From the NCBI RefSeq assembly GCF_030253575.1, contig NC_080562.1:40959852-41023851 (forward strand): a stretch of DNA of 64,000 bases, written 5' to 3'. Position numbers and translations under genes: made by a program. Numbering within the stretch: position 1 is the first letter of the stretch; the number at the start of each line of letters is the position of its first letter. The notes beneath the pieces are model-generated. The model searched no databases, was not told the DNA's origin, and worked only from the letters and a program-made list of their open reading frames with translations. This stretch comes from Rhododendron vialii. Lineage: Eukaryota > Streptophyta > Magnoliopsida > Ericales > Ericaceae. This document shows positions 12,773 through 23,541 of the stretch, piece after piece.

Positions 12773-15700
12773 TTATGTACAAATAAACATAAAATAATAG
12801 GTACTTTGGTACTTGAGTCAAGGAAATTTAAAGGTTAAGATTCCTATTAAACTAGTTAATAAGCACATGTGTACGAAGTCAATTTATTAGTCATCCAAGT
12901 GCATATATAATATATTCATAGGTACTTATGAATCTAGGTAGATCACACCTCCCATTAATTTAAACCAATTGGGTACAAAACCCAAATATAAAATAATGTT
13001 AGAGTACTTAGGAAATCTTAGGTCTTTTAAGTCCAATAAGTACATACAATATAAAATATAGGTACAACTTCACATGGGAATTTGGAAATTGACTAGTTTA
13101 TTAAATCCTAGTACTTAGTTTTAAAGACTAACCTTATTACCCAATGGATAATAAATTTCCTAGTATTTATTGTCAAAAGTAATAAGGAAATTTTTATAGT
13201 TAAATAATCAAAAATGTCATTTTAAACAATTATAAAATTCTATTCTTTTATAGATATTAGTACTTAATCAAATCTTTCAATGAATACTTTTAATATAAAG
13301 AATAGGGTTTCTATTACCCAATGGATAAAAGTTGCCCTAACTTTTATCGTCCAATGGATAAAGAAGAAAACCAAAATAATAAAAGAAAATAAATAAATAA
13401 TTTTCTAGTCTAGGTTTGAAAAGATTCACAAGGTTCAAAGATGACAAAAAGGTCCATCCATAGTAACTAGGTGACTTCCTAGCTCGGTTCCTCCAACTAA
13501 TTGGTTAGAAGCTAACTATACTTGCCAAGTAAGGCCTTTAATCAGGAAATATGATTTAAGGATTTTATTTACTCACTAGGAAAATACACAAGTGCTTTTA
13601 CAAGCATACTTGTCTTTAGAAAAGGATCATATTGTCCGGGGTTAAAAGATAAAATTTTATAAGTCTTAAATCTAATTATGACGGATTATTAGAATTAAAA
13701 AGGAATTTTTTAAGAGAAACCAAGTAATTAAAAATAAAATTTAAATATTTAACGAAATTTTTATTGACCAAAAATCAGGGCCGTTACACGATGGAAAGTA
13801 GGGGTGAGCAAAATATCTGCAAAACCGTGAATCCAGTCCAAACCAATCCAAACCAGAAGGTTTGGTTTGGGTTTTTAGTAATATGGTTTGGTCATGGTTT
13901 AAAAAAATTAGAAACCGCGTTATATGGTTTGATTTATGGATTCACGCTTACGGTTATGGTTCCAAACCGATCCGAACCATATAATACATACATACATATA
14001 TGTATAAATTAATTATGATTCACCCAATAAATATGGGAGATTTTAGTCAACTACTTTCTTAATTTATTGATCCCATTAAATCCATTGCAATATTTAATTT
14101 TTCTTCAATGCCAAGATAATGATATGAACCTTGATGTAGAGTGATATCACAAGTTGGTTTCTACTATTGCCCTTTTGCTACCTCATTTCAATTCAATAGT
14201 TTTAGAAATTATTTTTGGTCTTTTATTTGGTTAAACTATCTTAAGATGTTTAGTAGTTGGTATTCTTAGTTGGTTTTAACATTTTATTTTCTTAGTTTAA
14301 GGCTTGAGGCAATTTTTGGTATCCTACCCTTAATTAGTTTGTTGATATTAGTGTGTTTTAATAATTTGAATGGAATTGGTTTAAATATATGTATTTTTTA
14401 AATTTATCTTCATAATTTAAGTACTTTAAATATTTTTTGAAGACAATAACTTAGTTCAAAGCAAACCGTGGTTTAAAACCGAAACCGAACCGTATTTAAA
14501 TGGCTCGGATTGGTTTGGTTTTATATCTTTTGTGGGTTGGTTCGGTTCTCTAAATTTATAATCCGTAAGTATTGGTTTGGTTCTTGGTTTAGTATGAAAC
14601 CGAACCGAACCAATCCGGACCATGATCACCCCTAATGGAAAGGGTGAGGGGTGTTTAGATTATATACGGATAGGGGCGGATATAAACATAACCTGGATAT
14701 TTTTATCCCCATCCATATCCAACTCACAAACATTGGATATGAAGAGGGAAGAATTGCTTATCCAGCCGGATTTCTTATACCCTCCCATTGAGTCCTAACA
14801 AACATGCCCTTGGGGTTAATTTTTTCTTGATGTAGTTATGGTTGAGTGTGTACCTAATAATTTTATACTCATATAGTATGAGTCCCCTTCCTATGAGGGT
14901 GTTCTCATTTTAAATAAAATGCAGATGTCCCTTTTTCCGATCAAATTTCGATGATCCGAGCCGCTCAATGTGTTCAGAACGTGATTTAAGAGTACACGCG
15001 CCAAATCAACAAAAAAAATGACCGGGGAGGGCTTGATTTGAGCAGTTTTATTTGAACCGTTCGATAAAATACAAACAAAAACTGCTTGGATCAAGCCATT
15101 TTTGGTCCTTTTTTTTTGCCTGATTTCTAGCGGATACCTTTAAAATCACGTTCTGAACATATTGAGTGGCTCGGATCATCGCAAATTGGTCGGAAAAGGG
15201 ACGTCCTTAACTTAATACGGTAAGTGCGCCATTACTTGAAGTTTTGTGCATATACTCCTATATGTTACCTAATATTTTGAAAGAAGATATTTGAGGTTAA
15301 ATATAAAATTATTTTGAGTAATTAGGAAAATAGTAGTTGAAGTGTGAACCATGGACTAATCTAGGACTACCCCTCATTTGATTAAGCTTTTGAACATTAT
15401 CTCCCATCTCCTGTTACTTTTCAATATTATTTGTGGTAACTTCACTTTCTATTGTGCAACGTGGGGACACTCTTTTTAAGATTTAAAGATTTGAATTTTG
15501 GGGTGATATTCGGGTGTTAGCACAAATGATCTCGGGTTCGACGGTCAGGGTGTCTGGAATTTCTCTCTTGCGGCATGGCTCCAATAGGTTACCAATGTTT
15601 TTTCTCTCACTATTTTGTCTAATTGCTTTGTTTCATCTTAATTAGTACAGTACGTGATAGTATTCTTCTTAATCCCATTTACTTGAAATATTAGACATCT

Positions 15701-17409
15701 AAATTATAGCTATATGTGAATTATTGAACTAATTCCGTCTCCATGTCAAAATAAACTAATTCCGTATCTATAACACCAACAGGTATGTATTCCCTTCTGT
15801 TACTGGAGAAGTCATTGGAAGACATGTTTTCCCAATTGCAGCAGCTCTGTCTAAAGGAAGACCAATGGCACTAGCCCCTGCAGTTCTAGGGAATCTTTAC
15901 AAGGACTTGAGAGAGTTGAAGGAAAAGGCCATGGATTCTGCTACCATTTGCGTTTCAGCACCATTTCAGTTACTTCAGCTTTGGGCGTTTGAGCATTTCC
16001 CTCTTATTAGTCCTACCCCTATTTCACTCCATCCTGGGGAGCCTAGAATCGCGCGGTGGAACAAATTAAACTTGGAAACCAACCTACCCCTCGTTCGATC
16101 GGCTCTCCAGCTTGCCGAGAATTTTAAATGGCGCCCCTATGCGGCTGATTTGGAGAACTGGCGCCACCCCTCTTATTACAAAGAGACCGAACAACCGTTG
16201 TGCTATAGTTCAAATTTGGATGTGGAGTTGAGATCTTTCTTCCAATGCTTAAAAGCTTCTGAGCTTGTTTCAGTTGATGGTTGTAAAGAGAAGTATTTGC
16301 CAAACCGCGTGGCAATGCAGTTTGGGATGGATCAAGATATTCCTTCTGATGTGTCCGGTTTGAATTTTACCGGTGAAAATGTCAGGTTCTTTGTTCCACC
16401 GAAGTCGTTTGAGCCTGGTGTTTCGGGGAGATATATGAAGTGGTGGAAAGATATGATGGTGAATCGCAAAGCTGTGATGGAAAGGAGAATTGAACTGATG
16501 TCTACATTTTCAATGTGTTTTAAGGAGGGTGGGAATGGAGAGGGTTTTCATGGATCAAGTGTGTCAAAAAGTCCAATTGCATCAGTTGAGGCCAGAAAGA
16601 GTAATGTATCGATGGTGTCAAAAATTCTAGAGGGTCTTGGAAAACTTTCTCGAGTTTCGACAAAATTGGACATGAATAAGAAGGGTGAGTCCGATTCTTC
16701 TGACATTCTTTCAGGAACCGAGGACCAGATATGTTCTGATTCAAGCGATGACGACTATGTTCCAATCGCAACACATTACAAGAAGAATGGTGAAGGAAGC
16801 CCAGCTATGGATTCCAAAGTGTCATCATCTGGTCATGCGAAAAAGAGTAAGGTGTCAATTGGATCACACACTCCAAAGAGTTGTGGGAGACTAAAATCAT
16901 CTCCAGTTTCAACAAAACTGAACTTAAAACAGAACCATGACGCCAAATCTCTTGAAATTCCTTCTGGAAGAAAGGAGCAGATAGCTTGTGACTCAAGCGA
17001 TGATGATAATGTTCCAATTGCAACACGTTTCAATCTTCATCACGATGTTCCAAAAACTCCCGATAGTTTGCATCAAGAGTTCTCATGCAACCAATCCCAG
17101 AATGTTGTTTCTTCATCAACTCCAAAAACTCCCAGTGAAAATAACAGAAAAGGAAAGTTGCATGCCACACCAGAAGGGATTTCACAAGAGGAAGTGACCA
17201 AGAAACCAACCAAGGGTGTTGCCAAAGAAGTGAAATTACAGGTTGGAGAAGTTGTTTGTTCTGTCAATGAACCAATTGAAATCGATGAGCTAGCGGGGGT
17301 GGTGAAACGTCAGAAAAAGGGCAGAGAAAGGGCTAAAGGTGTAGCGGAAGGGGAAACGAGAAGGAGGGCTGGGGAGTCTTCAGGTAATCCTATCGATCTT
17401 GACAATTAG
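8891..17409 (+). CDS. Plant mobile domain (PMD, aminotransferase-like) protein, two exons
   Basis: Exons 8891-9555 and 15783-17409 join across AAG/GTATAG and CAACAG/GTATG to give an open 763-residue protein; the splice codon is Arg222 in LWLSRYVFPS. Residues about 55-450 read as the PMD domain (DILDWPTKVIFKGW, FWCPETNTFVFPWGEAGLTL, FQLLQLWAFEHFP). The C-terminal 300 residues are polar and hold two copies of an acidic unit around SDSSDDDYVPIAT and CDSSDDDNVPIAT (about 512-554 and 598-639). PMD relatives such as MAIN and MAIL1 act in the nucleus in genome stability and transposon silencing, and PMD domains also travel inside transposons. The molecular activity is unknown. The ATG at 8891 follows a CT-rich leader. 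The oddity is the 6,227-nt intron filled with transposons. The host-gene reading is firm; the function is not. Confidence 0.88.
9568..9697. mobile_element. Small MITE 12 nt inside the PMD intron
   Basis: Inverted ends AGGAAAATGACGG and CCGTCATTTTCTC are flanked by TTA at 9565-9567 and 9698-9700. It is the same family as 62960-63095 (shared blocks CGTATTTTGATA and GAAAATGTCCTT). It begins only 12 nt past the 5' splice site at 9556. Confidence 0.8.
9758..9897. mobile_element. Short foldback repeat in the PMD intron
   Basis: AAATGATTTTCACACTTTTT on the left pairs with AAAAAGTGTGAAAATCATTT on the right around an AT-rich loop of about 60 bp. The intron DNA from here to 10596 shows nothing else recognisable. 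Confidence 0.6.
11293..11510. repeat. Tandem repeat inside the solo LTR
   Basis: Two units of about 118 bp share CGGTTCCGCCGCTCCGGGTT-like sequence followed by CACAATGGTTCTGCCG and GGGTTCCCATTGGC. GC content is much higher than in the surrounding LTR. Confidence 0.8.
12640..12772. repeat. CT, TA and CA microsatellites
   Basis: An interrupted CT tract (12645-12712) is followed by CA, TA and CA runs (12728-12772). All lie within the solo LTR. Confidence 0.9.
13799..14634. mobile_element. Non-autonomous hAT element, 836 bp
   Basis: Ends TAGGGGTGAGCA and TGATCACCCCTA are inverted with one mismatch. The 8-bp duplication ATGGAAAG lies at 13791-13798 and 14635-14642, diagnostic of hAT. The interior has many GGTTTGGTT-like subrepeats and no transposase. 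Confidence 0.9.
14921..15206. mobile_element. Foldback MITE with about 65-bp arms
   Basis: The arms pair from GATGTCCCTTTTTCCGA to its counterpart TCGGAAAAGGGACGTC, and include TTCAGAACGTGATTTTAA-like blocks on both sides. It lies in the PMD intron. From 15207 to 15782 the intron shows no further element; it ends in the acceptor CACCAACAG. Confidence 0.75.
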
Positions 17410-18195
17410 ATATTGACGCCTGTGGATATCAGAAAGGTGGATTAGACTTGCAACGGAGGGTCGAGAAGATTGAGAAACTACTGGGCGTTAACCCTGATTG
17501 AAAACTCACAGGGGAAGGAACTGATGATATCCTTTTTTTTTGTTCAATTTTTGAAAGCTTCATTGCATATTCTGTTCATTTTGTGCATTACTGTGATCCA
17601 TGTGGGCAATGTATATTCTGTTAAGGCTGTTGTTACTAGCTACTCTTCCCTGGGAATGAATTCAGATATGATTAGCTTTGGTTGGACTGTTAGCTTGTTG
17701 GGTTGGACCGTTGGAATACTAAACACCTGATATCTTGTTATGCACAAGTCCTCCATATTCTTCTGTTACTCAACCAAGGATTTCATTTACTCCATTACTG
17801 GATTTTGCTAATTGGGTTGTCTAATAGTGTACTCTACAGCTGTCACATCCACATAAGCACACAAGCTCAACTTCAGACCGAGTGGGAGCATGACAACAAG
17901 GTTTCACTCAAGCTCCCAAGTTCAACTCACGTTGCCAATGTGAAACCCTTTTTTGTTTTTTGTTTTTTTAGAGAAAGAAAACTTTTAGGGCCACTGGAGG
18001 TTGCCTCCTACTAACTTCACGATTTAGAATCACTTGAGGTGCGTATAAGCTAGCCGAAAATACAATTTAAATAGACTACCAAATATGGATTGTGCTTGAA
18101 ACCTAAATAACCTGTTCTCATCTTTATTTATGAATAAATCTTTCAACAAATTAAATATAATTGTAGATAGGCGAAACGGACATGTGTAAATAAAT
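17410..18195. other. Convergent intergenic region, PMD to FAD4
   Basis: This holds the 3' ends of the PMD gene (+) and the FAD4 gene (-). A partial SINE of the 36704 family lies at about 17984-18062 (GGGCCACTGGAGG, then CACTTGAGGTGCGTATAAGC). Nothing else was recognised. Confidence 0.55.
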
Positions 18196-19137
18196 TCAGT
18201 GAAAGTGTTGTTTGAGAAGGGGGATTTCAGTCTCAGACTCCTCTTGGATCCACTCATAGTTAGGCTCACTCCATGACCTGGGTCTCACTCCAAGCTTAAA
18301 AAACACAAACATCTCCAACGTTTCAAACACTCTGTACTCATCCAACACCCCATTCCACACGCCACTCACAATGCAGTAGTTGTTATTATACGGCGGCCGG
18401 TGGTGGGCCGCGTGCTGCGACCGGGACACTAGCACCCCAGCGTCTTGCAACACCACCACCGGCTGCGGGAGGCGGCTCTTGGTGCCGTGGGCCCAAGCAT
18501 GGAACTGCTGGCTAAACATGATGCAACCCGAACAAACGGCCACGAACCCGTGTAGAACCGGGTCGTTGAATGCGAGGTCTAAAGGAAGAACGGTGAAGGT
18601 TATGACACGTGCGAGCGCGTGGAGGTTGTTGGCGAATTGGCGCCTAGTGATGGTCCAAGGGTACTTGTGGTGGCCTTGAAATGCTTCTATTTGTAATCCG
18701 AAAACCGGGGTCGAGGCATCACCATAGTTGTCTATGGCCCAGTGGTAGACTCCAGACCCGAGATCTGCTAGTATGTACCCGACCAATCCGGCTAGAATGG
18801 GTTCTAGCCAGTTGTGTGAATCGGCTGCAGCGGTTACGCACTTTACTAGAGAAATAGCCACGGTGGTGCACCCGGTTGCCAGCCACGCGCGGTGGGACCA
18901 TGTTGATTGTAAGGTCAGGTCATCGAGTGTGACACGGTGGTGGTTAGTGGGTGTGGGTGCGGTGAGTCGTGGTGGTGGTGATTCCTTGACTAGGTGGTGT
19001 CCGGGGTTGTATTTGAGTTTTTTGGTGGTGGTGGTGGTGGAGCAAAGGATTCGGATGGGGAGGCATTGGTGGTGATGGGCGGTGTTTAATAAGGACTTGG
19101 GTAGAGGGTGGTAGTGAGGTTGAGATAAGATGGACAT
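18196..19137 (-). CDS. FAD4: Plastid fatty acid desaturase 4 (PG sn-2 16:0 delta-3-trans desaturase)
   Basis: Single-exon, 313 residues, close to the Arabidopsis FAD4 length. Residues 1-60 are rich in Ser, Thr, His and Pro and look like a plastid transit peptide. The TMEM189/Kua-type core follows: hydrophobic stretches near 85-105 and 111-130, then histidine motifs YHW (131-133), GHHKYP (155-160), FHAWAH (212-217) and QHAAHH (241-246), which are the expected di-iron ligands. FAD4 makes the trans-delta-3 double bond in 16:0 at sn-2 of thylakoid phosphatidylglycerol. The ATG at 19137 is the first in frame. A paralogue lies 2.3 kb upstream in the same orientation. All histidine motifs are intact, so it is probably active. 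Confidence 0.9.
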   Translation of the reverse strand: MSILSQPHYHPLPKSLLNTAHHHQCLPIRILCSTTTTTKKLKYNPGHHLVKESPPPRLTAPTPTNHHRVTLDDLTLQSTWSHRAWLATGCTTVAISLVKCVTAAADSHNWLEPILAGLVGYILADLGSGVYHWAIDNYGDASTPVFGLQIEAFQGHHKYPWTITRRQFANNLHALARVITFTVLPLDLAFNDPVLHGFVAVCSGCIMFSQQFHAWAHGTKSRLPQPVVVLQDAGVLVSRSQHAAHHRPPYNNNYCIVSGVWNGVLDEYRVFETLEMFVFFKLGVRPRSWSEPNYEWIQEESETEIPLLKQHFH

Positions 19138-20412
19138 TGAAGCAAAGTAATGGCCAAGCTAAGAGTAAGAAACTTGGGCTGATGAAGTACGTTTCTTGCC
19201 AGACTAAGAGCAAGAAACAAATGAATTTGCAGTCTCCTAACAAACTTGGGTTTATTCGGAGGTTGTGATTATATAGAGTACATATTAGACCCTTTTGATG
19301 ACCATTCACTTGTGTGTTAGAGAGATTGAGGGAGGGGCCGGACAGCCGCATGGGTTAGCGGGTGGGTTTGCTCCCTGCTCAATTACTTAGAGTTCAGTTC
19401 TTGGCGTCAAATCGCAAGAAAATAATTTTTTTGTGAATTTTTTTAGTCTCAGCTTGAATGACCTGTTTTTGACTGAATCAGGATGGAAATTAGTCAAGAC
19501 GCGCGTAAGTTAACCTCGACAGTCCTGACCGTCGAAAAAAGAAGAAAAGAGGGGCAATCTTGTGGTGTTAACATAGGTTGCGTGGGTAAAGTAACGTCGC
19601 TAGGGGCTTGTAATGGATAGGTGCCAGAGCCACACAATTTGTAAGGCCACGGACAGTGGACCTCGAAAATGGAGCACTGATCCTCGGCTGTCAAGTGGCG
19701 TATGTGTTCATTTGGCATACACAGGAATATCCAACATGGAGGGAATAAAAGGGCCCAATTTTGCGTATCCAAAAGTATTTTTGATGGTCTGGATTAAAAA
19801 TAAATTATTATCGGTCAAAGTTTAAAAACATATCTCAACCATTGATTGTCGAAACGGATGAGTGTGATTGCGCGACTCCGTGAACAACTTATTCACGATT
19901 GTTATTCTCATCAAACATGTGTATGTTTTGTGTTTACTTGGCAGGAAAATTCAACAATATCTTTCTTAAGACTAAAATGCGTCCAAATATACAAAACATT
20001 CACGCAAGAATAAAGAATCGAAATCTTGACCTTTAAAGGATAGGAATTCTGGCTAATTGAGCTACACTCATTAGTTAAAATTTAATTCCTTTGCAGACGG
20101 TAAAATACTGGTCTCACCCATGCTTTCCAATGAAAACAAACTAGAAGATAAAAACGGGGGAGGATCGTTTGTCATAAATCTGTGCCCAATTACTTTCAGT
20201 CTACCAAAAAATTAGCTGAAGTTTGGCCTAACGTAGCTTAACGAATTTGCGAGCTGTCTTAAAATTGAAATAATATTGGATGTTGGTTTGACGTTTGGAA
20301 TTGATCTAAGGTCAAAACTCAAGCGATGAATAGAACGTGAATTCATCACCAGGAGGCATCCAGGATGATGATGCAAAATGGATATGTTCCATTATACATG
20401 CCAATTGTCATG
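19138..20412. other. Spacer between the FAD4 copies, with a dispersed repeat
   Basis: The FAD4 promoter lies at the left end. At about 19745-19910 lies a repeat (CAACCATTGATTGTCGAAAC and neighbours) that recurs at 22735-22900 and, inverted and diverged, near 27930-28080. No gene was found. Confidence 0.55.
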
Positions 20413-20708
20413 GGAAAAGTCTACAATACACATCCTTTAAAAGAGCGTACCATATGCACCTATTTTATGGTTCATTTATAACATTTTAGTGTGTTTCGTA
20501 ACTTTTGTTCTAGAATTCATAACCTTTCAGCAGTAAGATTCGTAACATTTTCATTATGACTCATAACATTTTGGTGTATCTCGTAACCTTTATACGATTC
20601 GTAACTTTTTAGCAATACGATTCGTAACATTTTCTCTATAATTTATAATATTTTAGGGGGTGCATATGATACACACCTATATAAGGGGTGTGTATTGTAG
20701 TCTTTTCC
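20413..20708. mobile_element. Mutator-like MITE with internal minisatellite
   Basis: Ends GGAAAAGTCTACAATACACA and TGTGTATTGTAGTCTTTTCC are inverted and perfect over 20 bp. A 9-bp target duplication (ATTGTCATG / GTTGTCATG, one mismatch) lies at 20404-20412 and 20709-20717. Inside, variants of ATTCGTAACATTTT recur about eight times. Confidence 0.85.
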
Positions 20709-20717
20709 GTTGTCATG

Positions 20718-21428
20718 ACAGGGAAAATCTTCCATTGGAGAAACCTACTTGTTCGGTTCTGGTTCTGACTTCCGAGAGGAAAAGTTTTCACGGCAGGCCG
20801 CTATATAAAAACAACTGAGATTCTCTCCCGTCCCGTTTTAGAAACTAGACCGTTCAGCTTGTCTATTTGTAGACCCTTTACACCCACTTTGATCATCAAA
20901 ACTTTTTAATGCTTTAGATCTCGTCAAAAACATCAAGTACTCGTTTGTTTCATTTAATCTCTTGGGATTTTATGTTCGTTTAGTCTAGTGAGAATTATCT
21001 TTATTTTTTCTGAATTTGGATGGACATAACACTTTCACGACTACATTTAGAACAAGAGATTAAGAAAGCATGATTAAGCTTCACTTGGGCTAACGGTGAT
21101 TGGAATCTGGAATTCACATTCCCATCTTTATTTGCGAACTATTCTTACATAGCGCATTTTTTTTTTTTGAGTAAAGAAAAGACACTACTTTATCTCTTCC
21201 ATATTGCTGGTCCTACAAGGAAAGGACATGGATTGTCCGTACTCCTTATTTTGGACTAGACGAAAGAGTCTAGGTTTGAGCTGCCCATCTTGACCAATCT
21301 TATGGATAAGAGAGTATCGACAAATTCAAATCTTTATTGGATAAGAGATTATCCACAAACTCAAATCTTTATTGGTTAATATTTATAGATAAATCATACA
21401 GTAGAAGCATCATTTGAGAAGGGGGGTT
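20718..21428. other. Intergenic DNA downstream of the second FAD4 copy
   Basis: Two imperfect copies of a 41-bp unit (ACTCAAATCTTTATTGG type) lie at about 21300-21385, just beyond the gene. Otherwise nothing was recognised. Confidence 0.5.
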
Positions 21429-22208
21429 TCAATCTCCTTTTGGGTCCACCCATGCACTCTTGGGCTCATTCCCAGACCGAGGTCGCACACCAAGCTTTAA
21501 AAACAGAAACGTCTCCAACGTTTCAAACACTTTGTACGCACTCAAAAGCTCATTCCACACTCCGCTCACAATGCAGTAGTTTTTGTTGTACGGAGGCCGG
21601 TGGTGCACCCCGTGCTGCGATCGAGACAACAGTAACCCCGCGTCTTGCAACGCCACCACAAGCCGAGGGAGCCGGCTCTTGGTGTCGTGGGCCCAATAAT
21701 GGAAGTGCTGGCTAAACATAATGCAGCCCGAATACAGGGCGACGAATCCGTGTAGAAACGGACCGTTGCAGAAAAGGTCTAATGGAAGGACAGCAAAGGT
21801 TATGCCTCGTGCGAGTTTGTGGATATTGTGCGCAAATTGGCTCCGAGTTAATGTCCATGGGGATTCATGGTGGTATTGAAATGATTCTATCTGGAAACCG
21901 AAAATTGGGGTTGAGGCGCTACCGTAGTTATCGATCGCCCAGTGGTAGACTCCGCTACTGAGATCCGCAAGTAGGTACCCCAACCATCCAGCTATAATGG
22001 GTTGGAGCCAGGTGCGCGAATCGATTGCAGCGGTTATGCATTTTACTAGAGAGATAGCAACGGTGATACACCCGCTAGCCACCCAAGCGCGGTGGTACCA
22101 TGTTGATTGCAGGCTTGAGTCATCGACTGTGTCACGGTGGTCATCATAAGTGGATGTGGGTGGTGGGAGCGGTGGTGGGGGTGTTGTGAGCCGCGGTGAT
22201 GGTTCCAT
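21429..22208 (-). CDS. FAD4-like desaturase without a visible transit peptide
   Basis: 259 residues from the first in-frame ATG (22208). The frame is open further upstream to about 22268, but without an ATG. The catalytic core is close to the neighbouring FAD4: YHW (88-90), YHHESP (112-117), FHYWAH (169-174) and QHGVHH (199-204) are all present. The N-terminus differs. The neighbour has about 60 residues of transit-like sequence before PPRLT; this one begins MEPSPRLTTPPPP. An upstream ATG (22332) that resembles the neighbour's start (MSI) is in another frame. The C-terminus is shorter, ending VDPKGD. It is either a cytosol- or ER-directed paralogue, uses a non-ATG start, or is at an early stage of decay. 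Confidence 0.78.
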   Translation of the reverse strand: MEPSPRLTTPPPPLPPPTSTYDDHRDTVDDSSLQSTWYHRAWVASGCITVAISLVKCITAAIDSRTWLQPIIAGWLGYLLADLSSGVYHWAIDNYGSASTPIFGFQIESFQYHHESPWTLTRSQFAHNIHKLARGITFAVLPLDLFCNGPFLHGFVALYSGCIMFSQHFHYWAHDTKSRLPRLVVALQDAGLLLSRSQHGVHHRPPYNKNYCIVSGVWNELLSAYKVFETLETFLFLKLGVRPRSGNEPKSAWVDPKGD

Positions 22209-23541
22209 GACTAGTTGGCTTTTGAGTTTGGTGGTGGCTTTTAGTAGAGGATGATAACTGTGAAGCAAGTGATTTCCAAAATAAGAGAAACTTGGGATCA
22301 GGAGAGGAGAGTTCTTGTATGTGAATGGACATGGGGGACTGCAGATATATATAGTGTTTGCTGGAATAGTAAAGTGTAAGAAACATGCATAATTAACAAC
22401 AAGAGATTCAGACTACGGGTTTGGCTCACCTCCAATATTGTACAGTCCAGTATCCTTTAATGTATGGCTGAGATTAAATCAGCCCATTCACATTGATATC
22501 TCCGGCTATACTTTTGCCACGTGGACCAGCTTTTTCGCCACTCCAAAAGCCCTCTGTTTTGACCCCTCTATGGTGACCCCTTTGCTCCCTGCTAGTAATC
22601 TAACCCCGCCAAAACACACTTTCATTCCCACCAAAATGGTACGTGCACATACACACTTTCATTCCCTTCAAAAAGCTACACTACCTTTCCGTCTTCCAAT
22701 TGAGAATATCTTTTTATGGAGAATATAGTGATAATGGGTTTACAGAATCCAATTGTGTGCGTCCAAAGTATTTTTGAACGGTTTGGATTAAAAATCAATT
22801 TTGATCGGTCAAGATTAAAAGACAATATCAACCATTGATTGCGGAAACGGACGGCTGTAATTGCACGAATCTACGAAAAACTTGTTCACGGCGGATCCGT
22901 AAATAAATTTCTCTCCTTCCCATTAGATTGTTATGGAAGAAAATAGAGTGAGAGAGTTTGTGTGTGGGTAACCTTTGCCAATCCAGTCCAAATTCCACTA
23001 GTGTGTGGGTAACCTTTGCCAATCCAGTCTAAATTCCAATCCATTCAAACAAAATTACTCCCAGCGTACCATGTGGTAATTTCGCATGATATTATTGTAT
23101 AAAAAATCTTTAAATGTTTGAAAAAGTTGGGCTTTTGTAGTAGTAGCTAAAATAATCAAAGATTCACTATTCTCGACCAATGATGCAGTGACAATTAATC
23201 TTTGCATGTGGGATACCGACTATATATATAGATTTCATTTTAGGGGGTCATTACCAAATCCCACCCCAGCCCCTCCGCCTCCTGCGCTCCACTTCAGTCG
23301 AATAAAACCAACCACTACTCCCCCCCCCAGGTCGAACAACAGCCCCCAGGTCGAACAACAGCCGTTGTTCCCACACTTCCCACATCAATGAAATCATCAT
23401 CACCTGCTTCTTCCTTCACAAGCTTTGAATTACCCCTCCTTACCCAAAAAAAAAAACTTTGAATTACCCCCAAATCTCACACACAAAAAACGACTGTCAC
23501 TAAAAAAAAAACCCGAATCCTTTTTTGGGCGAATCAAAGAT
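22209..23541. other. Intergenic DNA with repeats
   Basis: This holds the upstream region of the FAD4-like gene. At 22735-22900 lies the dispersed repeat shared with 19745-19910. At 22959-23040 lies a 41-bp tandem duplication (GTGTGTGGGTAACCTTTGCC, two copies). A short CAGGTCGAACAACAGCC duplication lies near 23328-23362. Confidence 0.6.

Larger units (their letters stand above)
10796..13788. mobile_element. Solo LTR, 2,993 bp, 5-bp target duplication
   Basis: It begins TGTAACGCCCCCAATTTT and ends GGGCCGTTACA, with CGATG on both sides (10791-10795 and 13789-13793). Only one LTR-like unit lies between the duplications and no gag-pol sequence was seen, as expected after recombination between two LTRs. 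A long LTR of this kind is typical of Ty3/gypsy-type elements, but the family call is inference. It contains a two-copy tandem repeat (about 11297-11510), CT and CA/TA microsatellites (12640-12770) and promoter-like AT-rich DNA. The element cannot be dated from one LTR. Confidence 0.8.
10597..14809. mobile_element. MITE split by a solo LTR and an hAT element
   Basis: The left end GGCTCGTTTGTTGGCCCTAA pairs with the reversed right end GGCATGTTTGTTAGGACTCA, followed on both sides by ATGGGAGGG. Without the inserts at 10796-13788 and 13799-14634 the element would be about 370 bp. No certain target duplication was found, so the superfamily is open. Confidence 0.65.

Noticed and set aside
12463-12786. 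Frame ending in Ser/Leu and Thr/His repeats
   Set aside because: It is a translation of CT and CA microsatellites inside the solo LTR.
22144-22386. 80-codon frame upstream of the FAD4-like gene
   Set aside because: It begins near a FAD4-like start but leaves the FAD4 frame. It was kept only as evidence about the lost transit peptide, not as a gene.
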